Assembly (NCBI RefSeq): GCF_006149005.1
Contig: NZ_VBSL01000007.1
Coordinates: 248,001-312,000, forward strand
Direction of reading: 5' to 3'
Length of the DNA: 64,000 nucleotides
From: Larkinella sp. C7
GTDB taxonomy: Bacteria > Bacteroidota > Bacteroidia > Cytophagales > Spirosomataceae
Both the position numbers and the translations under genes were made by a program. The notes under the pieces are model-generated. The model worked only from the letters and a program-made list of their open reading frames with translations. It was not told where the DNA came from and did no database searches. Positions 1 to 8,050 of the stretch are shown here, piece after piece (position 1 is the first letter of the stretch; each line of letters opens with the position of its first letter).

Positions 1-737
1 TCGCGCATCACATCGAGCACATCCATCGGAAAACCGGACGGATAGGCATATTGCAAGCGAATCCATTCAATGCCTTCGACGTCGGCCAGGCGATTGATGA
101 GGTCGGCCAGCGTGCGTTTTTTATAAATATCCAGCCCGTAATAGGTCAAATCCTGGGCAATCAGAATCAGTTCTTTGGTGCCGCGCCGGGCCAGCGACTG
201 CGCTTCTTTGATCAGTTCTTCCGCCGGACGCGAAACGTGGTGTCCGCGCATGAGCGGAATCGCACAAAACGAACAGGGGCGGTCGCAGCCTTCCGCAATT
301 TTCAGGTATGCATAATGGGCGGGGGTCGTCAAAAGCCGTTCGCCCACGAGTTCGTGTTTGTAATCGGCTTTCAGCGTTTTCAGCAATCGCGGCAATTCAT
401 TGGTACCAAACCACGCATCGACGGTCGGCATTTCAATCTCCAGTTCGTCTTTGTAGCGGTGTGACAAACAGCCGGTTACGTATACTTTATCGACCACGCC
501 CGCATCCTTGGCATCTACATACCGCAGAATGGTGTTGATCGATTCCTCCTTTGCATTGTCGATAAAACCGCAGGTGTTAATGACCACAATGTTGGCATCG
601 TCTTTCTTCGATTCGTGCGAAACGTTGTAGCCGTTGCCTTTCAGTTGGGTAAATAATACTTCCGAATCCACCAGGTTTTTGGAGCAGCCCAGCGTGACGA
701 TATTGATTTTATTCGTGCGTAATCCTTTTGTTTTCAA
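1..737 (-). CDS. rimO: Ribosomal protein S12 methylthiotransferase RimO (N-terminal part, runs off the window)
   Basis: Radical-SAM enzyme that methylthiolates the conserved Asp of ribosomal protein S12. About 245 residues are visible; full RimO is near 435, so the C-terminal part lies beyond base 1. The N-terminal domain has INIVTLGCSKNLVDSEVL and VVINTCGFIDNAKEES, which carry cluster cysteines. The radical-SAM CxxxCxxC appears as CDRPCSFC, followed by AIPLMRG. No ATG fits: an in-frame TAG lies 15 nt upstream of a TTG at 737, and reading from that TTG gives MKTKGLRTNKINIV, a normal family start. The TTG start is therefore inferred. Family identity is near certain from the cysteine motifs. 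Confidence 0.93.
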   Translation of the reverse strand, partial: MKTKGLRTNKINIVTLGCSKNLVDSEVLFTQLKGNGYNVSHESKKDDANIVVINTCGFIDNAKEESINTILRYVDAKDAGVVDKVYVTGCLSHRYKDELEIEMPTVDAWFGTNELPRLLKTLKADYKHELVGERLLTTPAHYAYLKIAEGCDRPCSFCAIPLMRGHHVSRPAEELIKEAQSLARRGTKELILIAQDLTYYGLDIYKKRTLADLINRLADVEGIEWIRLQYAYPSGFPMDVLDVMR

Positions 738-830
738 AGTAGTAGAATGCTAAGTACCCGGAGCGGTGACCGTTCTGGCACAACACCGGTATTTTGGGCA
801 AAGTTCGGAAAAGTACAATTCAGGAGAAAG

Positions 831-1472
831 TTATGGGGCAACAATCCAAGGAATTTTGTGCGGAACATACTGAATCGGGACGGTTTTGAAATAGTCGTCG
901 ATGGCGAAATCAAGGTAGCTTTTGTTTAGATTGAGGTAAACCGCATGGCCGTTCTTCAATTTGAAAATCAGATAACTGTAGCCAGCGACCATTTTGCTGG
1001 ACTTTAGACCGGACCCGTGTTTTTCAATTTCCTGCACGTCATCGGCCGAAAATCGGATTATTTCCTCCGCTGTATCGATTGTCAGGCTTTTATCTGCTGG
1101 GTCAAGCGTAACGGTTTTGTTTCGGGTGATGAGCCAATATTGCCAATCCAGCTTAAAAACAGAAGCAATCAACCACAGAGCATAAAGACAAGCCGCAAAC
1201 AATCCTAAACTGACCATCCAGTGCCAAAAGGAGTTGGAGGCTGGCATTAATACAAATACATCCGCATACAGCATGGAGACCATGAGCAAGGTAATCACCA
1301 CATTTAAAATGTAATCAAAGCGCGTGAAATATTGCCAGTCCTCAATTTTGTAGCGAACAACAATCACTAACGGGGATTCGTCGCCGATGGTTTTGGCGGT
1401 GTAGCGGAGCAACTTGTAGATGACCCAGGCGAAGGGGGTAAGAACCGAAACCGTGATCAAAAAAGCGTTCAT
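831..1472 (-). CDS. Membrane protein of unknown function with a C-terminal soluble domain
   Basis: 213 residues, not recognised as a named family. Hydrophobic segments lie at about residues 3-22, 54-76 and 83-105. They are followed by a charged soluble domain of about 100 residues (ITRNKTVTLDPADKSLTID onward) that looks like a small beta-rich, PH-like fold, though this is only an impression from the alternating pattern. ATG at 1472. The lipoprotein gene upstream ends 5 nt before it, so the two are probably cotranscribed. Function unknown. Confidence 0.75.
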   Translation of the reverse strand: MNAFLITVSVLTPFAWVIYKLLRYTAKTIGDESPLVIVVRYKIEDWQYFTRFDYILNVVITLLMVSMLYADVFVLMPASNSFWHWMVSLGLFAACLYALWLIASVFKLDWQYWLITRNKTVTLDPADKSLTIDTAEEIIRFSADDVQEIEKHGSGLKSSKMVAGYSYLIFKLKNGHAVYLNLNKSYLDFAIDDYFKTVPIQYVPHKIPWIVAP

Positions 1473-1477
1473 GACGG

Positions 1478-1951
1478 TTAAAATACCGCCTGATATGAGA
1501 TATCAAACGCGATTGTGGACCGGCGGTTTTTCTCCACCGTCACCGGAAAAATGTTGTTTTGGCCGTCGGAGAGGTTGGCGTACAAGCCTTTTTCTTCCTG
1601 CACAAAAACGGAATAACTACCGGCGGGCAGACTTATACAAAATTTTCCGTCTGTATCGGATTTGACTTTTTTGATGAACCGGGTGTTGATTTTGGTGTAA
1701 AAACCGTCGTCGGTGGCTTCCGTCTGGTCAATTTTCGTCAATTCATAAATCAAAACCTCCCGGACAACGGGCTGGCCTTTCGGCTGCGGTCGGTCGGGGC
1801 CGGGCATGTGGTTGCCGGATTTGAATAGAACCGTTCCGCAAATGCCCTGAAATGACTTGCTGTGCTGACTGGGTTTGCAGGCGATGAAAAGGGTGAATGC
1901 CAGCAGGAGCAAAGATGGTTTTAGAATGTTGGAGAGTTGATTATCAGGCAT
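1478..1951 (-). CDS. Small lipoprotein, carboxypeptidase-regulatory-like fold
   Basis: About 157 residues. A hydrophobic stretch ending in LFIAC is a lipobox, so the mature protein is probably lipid-anchored in the envelope. The rest includes DTDGKFCISLPAGSYSVFVQEEKG, typical of small beta-sandwich (CarboxypepD_reg or SdrD-B-like) domains. I prefer ATG at 1951 over an upstream in-frame TTG at 1966, because ATG gives a standard signal sequence. This ATG overlaps the last codons of the HEPN gene (its TGA is at 1944-1946), which suggests translational coupling. Function unknown. Confidence 0.7.
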   Translation of the reverse strand: MPDNQLSNILKPSLLLLAFTLFIACKPSQHSKSFQGICGTVLFKSGNHMPGPDRPQPKGQPVVREVLIYELTKIDQTEATDDGFYTKINTRFIKKVKSDTDGKFCISLPAGSYSVFVQEEKGLYANLSDGQNNIFPVTVEKNRRSTIAFDISYQAVF

Positions 1952-2323
1952 ATTTCTCTTTGACAAAATGAAGGAAATTTTCGGATCTTATGATCAAATC
2001 ATTGATTTCCTCAAGAGGAAAATCGCCCTCGAGGTCATAATCCGCTATTTGTCGGTGGTCAAATAGAATTTTGAAATCATCCTTGAATTGTTCAGACACT
2101 TCACCTGACTTGATTAAATGCATGGAGAACATCTCCCGAGCTGCCGAATGGCGTTTTGTAATGATATTTTTATCAGAAAGTAATCCACGTACAAGCCAGA
2201 AAAAACAATAATAACTTGAAGTGAAGTAATAGCACCAAGTGGAAACTCCGTCAAAACCAATGTTTTAGTATTTGCCAGATAAGCTTCCGCTTTCTTAATG
2301 CAGTCTTTTAGGTCATCGCTCAT
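1944..2323 (-). pseudogene. HEPN-domain protein (HepT-like toxin half of an MNT/HEPN pair), frameshifted
   Basis: Two overlapping frames together make one HEPN protein of about 126 residues. The first frame (from ATG 2323) gives the N-terminal helix, MSDDLKDCIKKAEAYLAN. A second frame then continues with YYCFFWLVRGLLSDKN, KRHSAAREMFSMHLIKSG and FDHRQIADYD, the classical HEPN core, to TGA at 1944. The switch is near 2225-2240, around GGTGCTATTACTTC. The total is 380 nt (3n+2), as expected for one indel. Homologous proteins have a continuous NRxYYAxFY-type segment here. The gene overlaps the MNT gene by 11 nt. It may be a true pseudogene, a sequencing error, or (less likely) programmed frameshifting. 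Confidence 0.8.
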
Positions 2324-2651
2324 AAATGCATTTAGCGTCTTTTCTGACCTCGCGAAAAAAAATACGATTCGATGTGAGAAACTTATTATGAGAGACTACA
2401 ACTGCAGATATATCGATAAATGTTTCAAGGTAATAAGCATTACGATCGGCGGCAGTCGTAGCCACTTCTTTGAAGGGAGAAACATTTTCGTCATCCAACA
2501 GCACTAAATAATCGACATCTGATTCTTCATGAAAATCGCCCCGGGCATAGGAACCGAATAGCAAGATTTTGGCCAGCCGATCGCCGTAGTGCCGTTTCAT
2601 GATGTCGGTCACTTCGCGATTAACTATCTCTAAATCGGTTACAACTGCCAT
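2313..2651 (-). CDS. MNT-type nucleotidyltransferase (MntA-like antitoxin)
   Basis: 112 residues. The catalytic signature of minimal nucleotidyltransferases, GSYARGDFHEESDVDYLVL, fits GS-X10-DxD at about residues 33-47. In characterised MntA/HepT systems the MNT protein adenylylates the HEPN toxin and neutralises it. ATG at 2651; ftsY ends 3 nt upstream (2654), and the HEPN frame overlaps its 3' end by 11 nt, the usual arrangement. The active-site residues are intact here although the partner toxin is broken. Assignment as antitoxin comes from family and neighbour, not from any direct evidence. Confidence 0.88.
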   Translation of the reverse strand: MAVVTDLEIVNREVTDIMKRHYGDRLAKILLFGSYARGDFHEESDVDYLVLLDDENVSPFKEVATTAADRNAYYLETFIDISAVVVSHNKFLTSNRIFFREVRKDAKCIYER

Positions 2652-2653
2652 TG

Positions 2654-3613
2654 TCAGATTTTCTTAAAAAACGAATCCACGAACTCCATCTTGTGAAACG
2701 TCTGCAAATCTTCGATTTTTTCGCCGACGCCAATGTACTTCACCGGAATCTTGAACTGATCCGAAATGCCGATCACCACACCGCCTTTGGCTGTTCCGTC
2801 TAATTTCGTGATCGCCAGGGCCGTCACATCCGTCGCTTTGGTAAACTCCGTGGCCTGAATAAATGCGTTCTGACCGGTTGACCCGTCGAGCACCAGCAAC
2901 ACCTCGTGGGGAGCTTCGGGCAGGAATTTCTGCACAACGCGTTTGATTTTCGATAGCTCGTTCATCAAATTCACCTTCGTGTGCAAACGGCCCGCCGTAT
3001 CGATAATCACCACATCGGCGTTCATATCCACGGCTTTTTTGACGGCATCGAAAGCCACCGCCGACGGGTCAGTGTTCATGCCGTGTTCGATCACCGGCAC
3101 GCCGACGCGCTGTCCCCACAGTTTTAACTGCGTAACGGCGGCCGCCCGGAACGTATCACCCGCGCCCAGGACCACTTTATAGCCGCGCTTGTGAAACTGC
3201 GAGGCCAGTTTGCCAATGGTGGTGGTTTTACCGACGCCGTTGACGCCGACGACCATGATCACATACGGTTTTTTGTCAGCGGGCAACGAAAAATCGTCGT
3301 CGACATCTTCCGATTTGTTTTCGGCCAGCAAGGCAGCAATTTCCTCCCGCAGAATGGAATCGAGTTCGCTGGTACTGACGTATTTATCCCGGGCAACGCG
3401 GTCTTCGATGCGCCGGATGATTTTCACGGTGGTGCCAACGCCCACATCCGAGGTAATCAAGACTTCTTCCAGTTCGTCCAGAACCTGCTCGTCGACCGTC
3501 GATTTGCCGACGACAGCGCGGTTGAGTTTCGAGAAAAAACTTTCTTTGGACTTCTCCAGCCCTTTATCGAGTGATTCTTTTTTTTCCTTCGAGAAAAAAT
3601 CAAACAGACCCAT
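2654..3613 (-). CDS. ftsY: Signal recognition particle receptor FtsY
   Basis: 319-residue SRP-receptor GTPase that docks ribosome-nascent-chain-SRP complexes at the inner membrane. The NG domain shows the P-loop GVNGVGKTTTIGKLASQF, RAAAVTQLKLW, DTAGRLHT and TKLDGTAKGG. The acidic A domain is very short, as is common in Bacteroidota. I start at ATG 3613 (MGLFDFFSKEKKESLDK); the longer frame upstream runs through the promoter. A terminator at 3705-3730 separates it from rpmG/DUF4295, and a TATCTTTG -7 element lies just after it. Confidence 0.97.
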   Translation of the reverse strand: MGLFDFFSKEKKESLDKGLEKSKESFFSKLNRAVVGKSTVDEQVLDELEEVLITSDVGVGTTVKIIRRIEDRVARDKYVSTSELDSILREEIAALLAENKSEDVDDDFSLPADKKPYVIMVVGVNGVGKTTTIGKLASQFHKRGYKVVLGAGDTFRAAAVTQLKLWGQRVGVPVIEHGMNTDPSAVAFDAVKKAVDMNADVVIIDTAGRLHTKVNLMNELSKIKRVVQKFLPEAPHEVLLVLDGSTGQNAFIQATEFTKATDVTALAITKLDGTAKGGVVIGISDQFKIPVKYIGVGEKIEDLQTFHKMEFVDSFFKKI

Positions 3614-3692
3614 TGCTTTGTCGTTAGAACGTTGGATGGCAGACCACAGACGCCGATTCGTACGTATACAGTCTCGTGTCTGTTTTGTCGAA

Positions 3693-3700
3693 CAAAGATA
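3693..3700 (-). promoter_or_regulatory. Probable ftsY promoter (-7 element)
   Basis: On the minus strand TATCTTTG matches the Bacteroidota TAnnTTTG element. A TTG lies about 17 nt upstream, closer than the usual 19-20. It sits just after the rpmG-operon terminator and 80 nt before the ftsY ATG. Confidence 0.5.
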
Positions 3701-3704
3701 CAAA

Positions 3705-3730
3705 CAAAAAAGTCCCACAAAGGGGACTTT
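3705..3730 (-). terminator. Rho-independent terminator after rpmG/DUF4295
   Basis: Read on the minus strand, AAAGTCCCC, a short loop, then TGGGACTTTTTT: a GC stem followed by a T run. It lies 25 nt past the stop codon of the DUF4295 gene. Confidence 0.8.
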
Positions 3731-3754
3731 CGATGTACCATAAAACCGGAAAAA

Positions 3755-3910
3755 CTAGCCTTTCAATGCGGCTTGCACTTCTTCCAGTGGGACCATTTCT
3801 TCTCTAAAGGTGTAGGCACCGGTTTTCGGCGACTTCACGGCTTTGATAATCTTCGCGAAGTTCTTACCGCCACCTTCCTTCTTCAGGGTTGCAACAACTT
3901 TCTTTGCCAT
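3755..3910 (-). CDS. DUF4295 family small protein
   Basis: 51 residues, starting MAKKVVATLKKEGGGKNFAK and ending PLEEVQAALKG. This tiny basic protein is conserved in Bacteroidota and nearly always sits between rpmG (L33) and ftsY, as here. A ribosome-related role is suggested only by that context. ATG at 3910, 33 nt downstream of rpmG. Confidence 0.9.
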   Translation of the reverse strand: MAKKVVATLKKEGGGKNFAKIIKAVKSPKTGAYTFREEMVPLEEVQAALKG

Positions 3911-3943
3911 CTTGGATCGTCGGGAACAGTCCCGCGGTTACAA

Positions 3944-4126
3944 TTATTTAATTTCTTTGTGTACGGTTACGCGTTTCAAGTTCGGATTGTACTTTTTCAG
4001 TTCGATCCGGCTTGGCGTATTCTTACGGTTTTTGGTGGTGATGTAGCGCGAAGTACCCGGTACATTCGTATCCTTCTGCTCCGTACACTCCAAAATCACC
4101 TGAATTCTATTGCCTTTCTTAGCCAT
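3944..4126 (-). CDS. rpmG: 50S ribosomal protein L33
   Basis: 60 residues: [18 protein letters not shown], then a typical L33 core ([18 protein letters not shown]) and a basic tail. The longer frame upstream is discarded because it runs over the promoter; ATG 4126 gives the family start. It is a C-minus type: only one cysteine is visible and no zinc CxxC pairs. rpmB (L28), which often precedes rpmG in Bacteroidota, is not upstream here. Confidence 0.96.
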   Translation of the reverse strand: MAKKGNRIQVILECTEQKDTNVPGTSRYITTKNRKNTPSRIELKKYNPNLKRVTVHKEIK

Positions 4127-4155
4127 TGCTGTAAATATTTTCTCAAACAGGAACG

Positions 4156-4186
4156 CAAAGGTAAGATAAAGTCTTAAAAACCACAA
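4156..4186 (-). promoter_or_regulatory. Promoter of rpmG-DUF4295
   Basis: Minus strand: TTG (4186-4184), 20 nt, TACCTTTG (4163-4156). This fits the Bacteroidota -33/-7 consensus and lies 30 nt before the rpmG start. Confidence 0.75.
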
Positions 4187-4217
4187 TGGTTGGTTGTGAA
4201 AAAAGCACTTAAAACTT

Positions 4218-4322
4218 GGTTTGTGGTTTACGGTTTTCAGTTTACAGTGGCTGACGCATGCTTTTCAACGATTTTTTACAGCGCGTCAGCCACTGGGAAT
4301 TGAAGACCGTCAACCGAAAATC
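4218..4322. repeat. Heptad-repeat hairpin 1 (rpmG/nuoD intergenic)
   Basis: Left arm 4218-4257 is a run of 7-bp units of form RGTTTAY (GGTTTAC at 4225, AGTTTAC at 4239) ending in a perfect 13-bp stem, CAGTGGCTGACGC at 4245-4257. That stem pairs with 4283-4295. The right arm continues to 4322, and its complement also reads in 7-bp units (GGTTGAC, GGTCTTC) in register with the left arm. Loop of 25 nt. No T run follows, and the genes on both sides point away, so it is not a simple terminator. Confidence 0.75.
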
Positions 4323-4369
4323 CTGCCGGGTTTGACTTTTGACCGTCTCCTGCCGACCTTTGACATACG

Positions 4370-5605
4370 ATGACCACACAAACCATCCAATACCACTACC
4401 AGCCCGGCGTGTTTCAGGCTTCCGAGCCCAATAAATATACGCTCGATGAACTCGGCTCCGGCGAGATGATTCTGAACATGGGGCCGCAGCACCCCTCGAC
4501 GCACGGTGTTCTGCGGTTGGAAATCGTCACCGATGGCGAGATCATTGTCGATGTGGTGCCGCATTTGGGTTATCTGCACCGCTGTTTTGAGAAACACGCC
4601 GAAGCCTTGCCGTATAACCAGATCCTGCCGTTTGTTGACCGGCTGGATTACATGGCCGCCATGAACAGCGAACACGTCTTTTGCATGGGCGTGGAGCGGA
4701 TGCTGGGCATCGATAAGGAACTGTTAACGACGCCCAACGGCCGCCGGATCGAATACATCCGGGTGCTGGTTTCGGAATTAAACCGGCTGGCGTCGCACTT
4801 CGTGGCCATCGGAACCTACGCGCTGGATATTGGTGCCTACACGCCGTTTCTGTGGATGATGCGCGACCGCGAGCACCTCCAGCGGCTGTTGGAATGGGTC
4901 AGCGGGGCACGGATGCTCTACAATTACATCTGGATTGGCGGTTTATACTACGATTTACCGGTTGGTTTTGAAGAACGGTGTCAGGAGTTTCTGACCTATC
5001 TGAAACCGAAACTGGTGGAGTTGCAGCAACTGGTGATCGAAAACAAGATTTTCGTGAAACGGACGGCCCATGTGGGCGTGTTGCCGTTGCCGGTGGCGAT
5101 CAATTATGGCTGTTCGGGACCGGTTTTGCGGGCGTCGGGTTTACGCTACGATCTGCGCCGGGTCGATGCCTATTCCGTGTATCCCGAACTGGAATTCGAT
5201 ATTCCGATTGGCGAAGGAACCGTTGGAACGCTGGGCGATTGCTGGGATCGGAATTACGTGCGGGTGCTGGAATGCTGGGAGTCGGTGAAAATTGCCGAGC
5301 AATGCCTGGCGCGCTTGACGGGCGATCTGAAACGCACCCGGGATTTTGATCCGCAGGCAATGGCACCCAAGAAAATCCGGCCGAAAGCGCAGGAATTCTA
5401 CATTCGGGGCGAAATTCCGAAGGGCGAGCTGGGTTTCTACTTCCGGGCCGACGGCCGGGCCGATATGCCCTTCCGGTGTCGCGCGCGGTCGTGTTCGTAC
5501 CACAACCTGTCGGTCATCAGCGAAATTTCCAAAGGCGCGATGATGGCCGATTTAGTCGCGATCATCGGCTCAATCGATGTGGTAATGGGGGAAGTAGACC
5601 GTTAG
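4370..5605 (+). CDS. nuoD: NADH-quinone oxidoreductase subunit D
   Basis: 411 residues, near the usual NuoD length. This 49-kDa-type subunit lies in the peripheral arm of complex I next to the quinone site. Recognised by NMGPQHPSTHGVLR, PHLGYLHRCFEKHAE, DRLDYMAAMNSEH and the C-terminal DLVAIIGSIDVVMGEVDR. The GPQHPSTHG loop and the Tyr that face the quinone are present. ATG at 4370. Oddly it stands alone: no nuoA-C or nuoE-N lies nearby, and its stop overlaps the convergent hpt stop by a few bases. It may belong to a split nuo set or be a second copy. Confidence 0.95.
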   Translation: MTTQTIQYHYQPGVFQASEPNKYTLDELGSGEMILNMGPQHPSTHGVLRLEIVTDGEIIVDVVPHLGYLHRCFEKHAEALPYNQILPFVDRLDYMAAMNSEHVFCMGVERMLGIDKELLTTPNGRRIEYIRVLVSELNRLASHFVAIGTYALDIGAYTPFLWMMRDREHLQRLLEWVSGARMLYNYIWIGGLYYDLPVGFEERCQEFLTYLKPKLVELQQLVIENKIFVKRTAHVGVLPLPVAINYGCSGPVLRASGLRYDLRRVDAYSVYPELEFDIPIGEGTVGTLGDCWDRNYVRVLECWESVKIAEQCLARLTGDLKRTRDFDPQAMAPKKIRPKAQEFYIRGEIPKGELGFYFRADGRADMPFRCRARSCSYHNLSVISEISKGAMMADLVAIIGSIDVVMGEVDR

Positions 5606-6129
5606 GCAAGCATAAAGATTTCCTGCGTATTGCGGCCAAAACCGTCGTAATCCAGCCCGTAGCCGACGACAAACTGGTTTTGAATCTCGAAACCAACGTA
5701 TTTAATGGCGACGTCAATCTGCAGGGATTCCGGTTTGAACAGCATCGTGGCAATTTCCAGGGATGCGGGTTGCTGCTCCATCAATTGCTGGGATACTTGC
5801 TGAATGGTGAGGCCGGTATCGATAATGTCCTCAATCAGAATAAGATCCTGACCCGCCAGTGATTCGCTCAGGCCCAGAATATGTTTGACAACGCCCGTCG
5901 AAGCCGTCTGCTGGTAGGAACTGACCCGAATAAAGGTGACCCGACACGGAATGGTCAGGTGGGTCATCAGTTCAGCCGCGAAGATAAAAGCGCCGTTCAG
6001 CACCACCACCAGCATGGGTTCCTTGTCCCGGTAGTCCTGATTAATCTGTTCGGCCAACTGAACAATGCGGTTTTTCAGCGTGTTTTGATCAATAAACGGA
6101 ACGAAACTTTTGTCTTTGATAGTCAGCAT
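5602..6129 (-). CDS. hpt: Hypoxanthine phosphoribosyltransferase
   Basis: 175 residues from ATG 6129 (MLTIKDKSFVPFID); the upstream extension crosses the promoter and is discarded. A purine-salvage enzyme converting hypoxanthine or guanine plus PRPP to IMP or GMP. The PRPP-binding motif is LILIEDIIDTGLT, and VVLNGAFIFAAEL forms the loop I region. It ends tail to tail with nuoD with the stop codons overlapping. Confidence 0.94.
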   Translation of the reverse strand: MLTIKDKSFVPFIDQNTLKNRIVQLAEQINQDYRDKEPMLVVVLNGAFIFAAELMTHLTIPCRVTFIRVSSYQQTASTGVVKHILGLSESLAGQDLILIEDIIDTGLTIQQVSQQLMEQQPASLEIATMLFKPESLQIDVAIKYVGFEIQNQFVVGYGLDYDGFGRNTQEIFMLA

Positions 6130-6152
6130 AGCATACCCGTTGGCGCGAGACT

Positions 6153-6182
6153 CAAAGGTAAGGCATCGGGAGGGTTCGTAAA
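6153..6182 (-). promoter_or_regulatory. Promoter of hpt
   Basis: Minus strand TACCTTTG (6160-6153), with TTT in the -33 position 19 nt upstream in place of TTG. It lies 24 nt before the hpt ATG. Confidence 0.6.
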
Positions 6183-6252
6183 AACTTTTGGTGGCGTAAA
6201 CTGGAAATTCAAAAACTTCGTTGATAGAAGACAATACCCGTGTCCTTAAAAA

Positions 6253-7470
6253 ATGAAAAAAAACCTTCTTGTTCTGATCGGCTTGTTTCTGACCTTAACG
6301 GCTCGCGCTCAGGTCTATTCTCTTGCTGAATTCGACAAAAAATACGATATGCTGATGAAGCGTCCCGACGTTCAGATCGAGTCGGCAGAGGCTATCAATA
6401 ACTTGTATAATTACAAATTTTACGAAGCCGACAAAGAGTTTCGCTGGCTGAAAATGCGGTATCCCGATCACCCGATGCCGTACTTTCTGATGGCCCTCGC
6501 CGAGTGGTGGAAAATTGTTCCGAATACCGAAAATACCGACTTCGATGACAAGTGTCTGGCCTACCTGGATACGACGATTACGAAAGCCGAAAAGCTGTAT
6601 GACGATAAAGAAAACAAAGTAGAACCCGCGTTTTTTCTGGCGGCTGGCTACGGTTTCAAAGGGCGGTTGTATTCGGAGCGCAAGAAATGGGCAAAGGCCA
6701 CCTGGGCCGGAAAAAATGCGTTGAAATATTTTGATAAATGCAAAGGCAATGGTGATCTAACGCCAGAACTGCTGTTTGGCGACGGTTTATTCAATTATTA
6801 CGCCCAGTGGATTCCGAAAAACTACCCGGCTTTGAAACCGATTCTGATGTTTTTCCCGAAAGGCAACAAGGTGGAAGGCATTCGGCAGTTGGAAAAAACC
6901 GCTAACAACGCTTTTTATACCCGAACCGAGGCCCGGTATTTTCTGCTTCAGATTTATAGCATGGAAAACCAGTATGAAAAGGCGTATGATCTGGCCAAAT
7001 ACATGTGGCAGCAGTATCCCGACAATCCCTATTTTGAGCGGTATTATGCCCGGACGGCTTTTGTACGCGGATACAGCAACGAAGCGGCTGCCGCTTCCAA
7101 CAGCATCCTGAGCAAAATCGAACGGGGGATGGACGGATACGAAGGCGTTGGCGGTCGAACAGCAGCGTATATTCTGGCGTATAATAACCAGCATTATACC
7201 CGCGATTTGGCCAAAGCCAAGCAGTATTACCTGAAAACCATCGAGTTTGCCAAGCAGACCAACTCCTACGATGCGGCCTATTACTGGGCGTCGGTATTGA
7301 GCCTGGGGAAAATTGCGGCTGCGGAAAAAAACTACGATCAGGCGCAAACCTATTACAAGGAAGTCATCGACAAAGCCGACCGCAAATCCAGCCAGCACAA
7401 AGAAGCCAAAGACGGTTTGCAGGAACTCAAGAAATTGCGGAGAGAAGAGCGGAGGAAAGGAAGGAAATAA
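6253..7470 (+). CDS. Secreted TPR-repeat protein
   Basis: 405 residues. A Sec signal peptide (MKKNLLVLIGLFLTLTARAQ) precedes an all-helical protein rich in Tyr and Ala with several TPR-like pairs, the clearest near residues 255-395 (AKQYYLKTIEFAKQ; YDQAQTYYKEVIDKADRKS). Very basic C-terminus (KKLRREERRKGRK). Probably periplasmic and a protein-protein scaffold; no specific partner can be named. It is divergent from hpt and convergent with the Lrp gene across hairpin 2. Confidence 0.85.
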   Translation: MKKNLLVLIGLFLTLTARAQVYSLAEFDKKYDMLMKRPDVQIESAEAINNLYNYKFYEADKEFRWLKMRYPDHPMPYFLMALAEWWKIVPNTENTDFDDKCLAYLDTTITKAEKLYDDKENKVEPAFFLAAGYGFKGRLYSERKKWAKATWAGKNALKYFDKCKGNGDLTPELLFGDGLFNYYAQWIPKNYPALKPILMFFPKGNKVEGIRQLEKTANNAFYTRTEARYFLLQIYSMENQYEKAYDLAKYMWQQYPDNPYFERYYARTAFVRGYSNEAAAASNSILSKIERGMDGYEGVGGRTAAYILAYNNQHYTRDLAKAKQYYLKTIEFAKQTNSYDAAYYWASVLSLGKIAAAEKNYDQAQTYYKEVIDKADRKSSQHKEAKDGLQELKKLRREERRKGRK

Positions 7471-7477
7471 CAGGGTT

Positions 7478-7574
7478 GAATATCGAACACTAAATGTTGA
7501 ATAACGAATATTGAAGTCTAAAAGCGTGCGGAGCTGCTTCGATATTCGTTATTCAACATTTAGTGTTCGATATT
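7478..7574. repeat. Heptad-repeat hairpin 2 between convergent genes
   Basis: Arms of 38 nt (7479-7516 and 7537-7574) with a single G-T mismatch, and a 20-nt loop. The left arm reads as 7-bp units of form GAATATY (GAATATC at 7478, GAATAAC at 7499, GAATATT at 7506). A run of eight T follows on the + strand, so it may also terminate the TPR gene. Confidence 0.9.
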
Positions 7575-7579
7575 TTTTT

Positions 7580-8050
7580 TCAGGGGATCGGAAGCACTTT
7601 ACTTTCTTTAAACGTCGACAGAATTACCATGGTTTGGGTGCTGGCGACTTCCTCGATTTCGTTGATTTTTTCCAGCATCAGAACCTGATACGAGGCAATG
7701 TCTTTGGCGATGACTTTCAACAGAAAATCGCCGGAACCCGTGATGTGGTGGCATTCGATAATTTCCGGAATTCCCTTCACGGCATTGACAAACGATTCGG
7801 TTACCTGCTTCTTGTGACCGACCAGCGAAACCTGCACAAACGTCGTAACGCCCAAGCCAACCCGGTCCCGGTTCAGTTGAGCGTGGTAGCTCTGAATGAT
7901 GCCCGATGTTTCCAGTTTTTTGACGCGCTCAAGGGTGGGTGCGGGGGACAAACCGATTTCCTTCGACAGTTGAGCATTGGTGATTTTAGCGTTTGTCTGT
8001 AGAATTTCTAATACTTTCCGATCAATCTGATCGAGTTTGATTCCTGACAT
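7580..8050 (-). CDS. Lrp/AsnC family transcriptional regulator
   Basis: 156 residues. N-terminal winged HTH (LDQIDRKVLEILQTNAKITN then LSKEIGLSPAPTLERVKKLE), followed by the RAM/AsnC effector domain (TGSGDFLLKVIAKD). Such proteins form octamers and respond to amino acids; the effector cannot be read from sequence. ATG at 8050. A TAATTTTG -7-like element lies at 8103-8096 on the minus strand, without a clear -33 TTG. Confidence 0.95.
   Translation of the reverse strand: MSGIKLDQIDRKVLEILQTNAKITNAQLSKEIGLSPAPTLERVKKLETSGIIQSYHAQLNRDRVGLGVTTFVQVSLVGHKKQVTESFVNAVKGIPEIIECHHITGSGDFLLKVIAKDIASYQVLMLEKINEIEEVASTQTMVILSTFKESKVLPIP

Noticed and set aside
4218-4257. Likeness of the RGTTTAY heptads to the plant telomere heptad
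   Set aside because: Units are degenerate, internal in a bacterial chromosome and differ between loci; the likeness is chance.
7478-7574. Reading hairpin 2 as a CRISPR or transposon end
   Set aside because: No spacers, no direct repeats of constant length, no transposase gene nearby and no target-site duplication seen.
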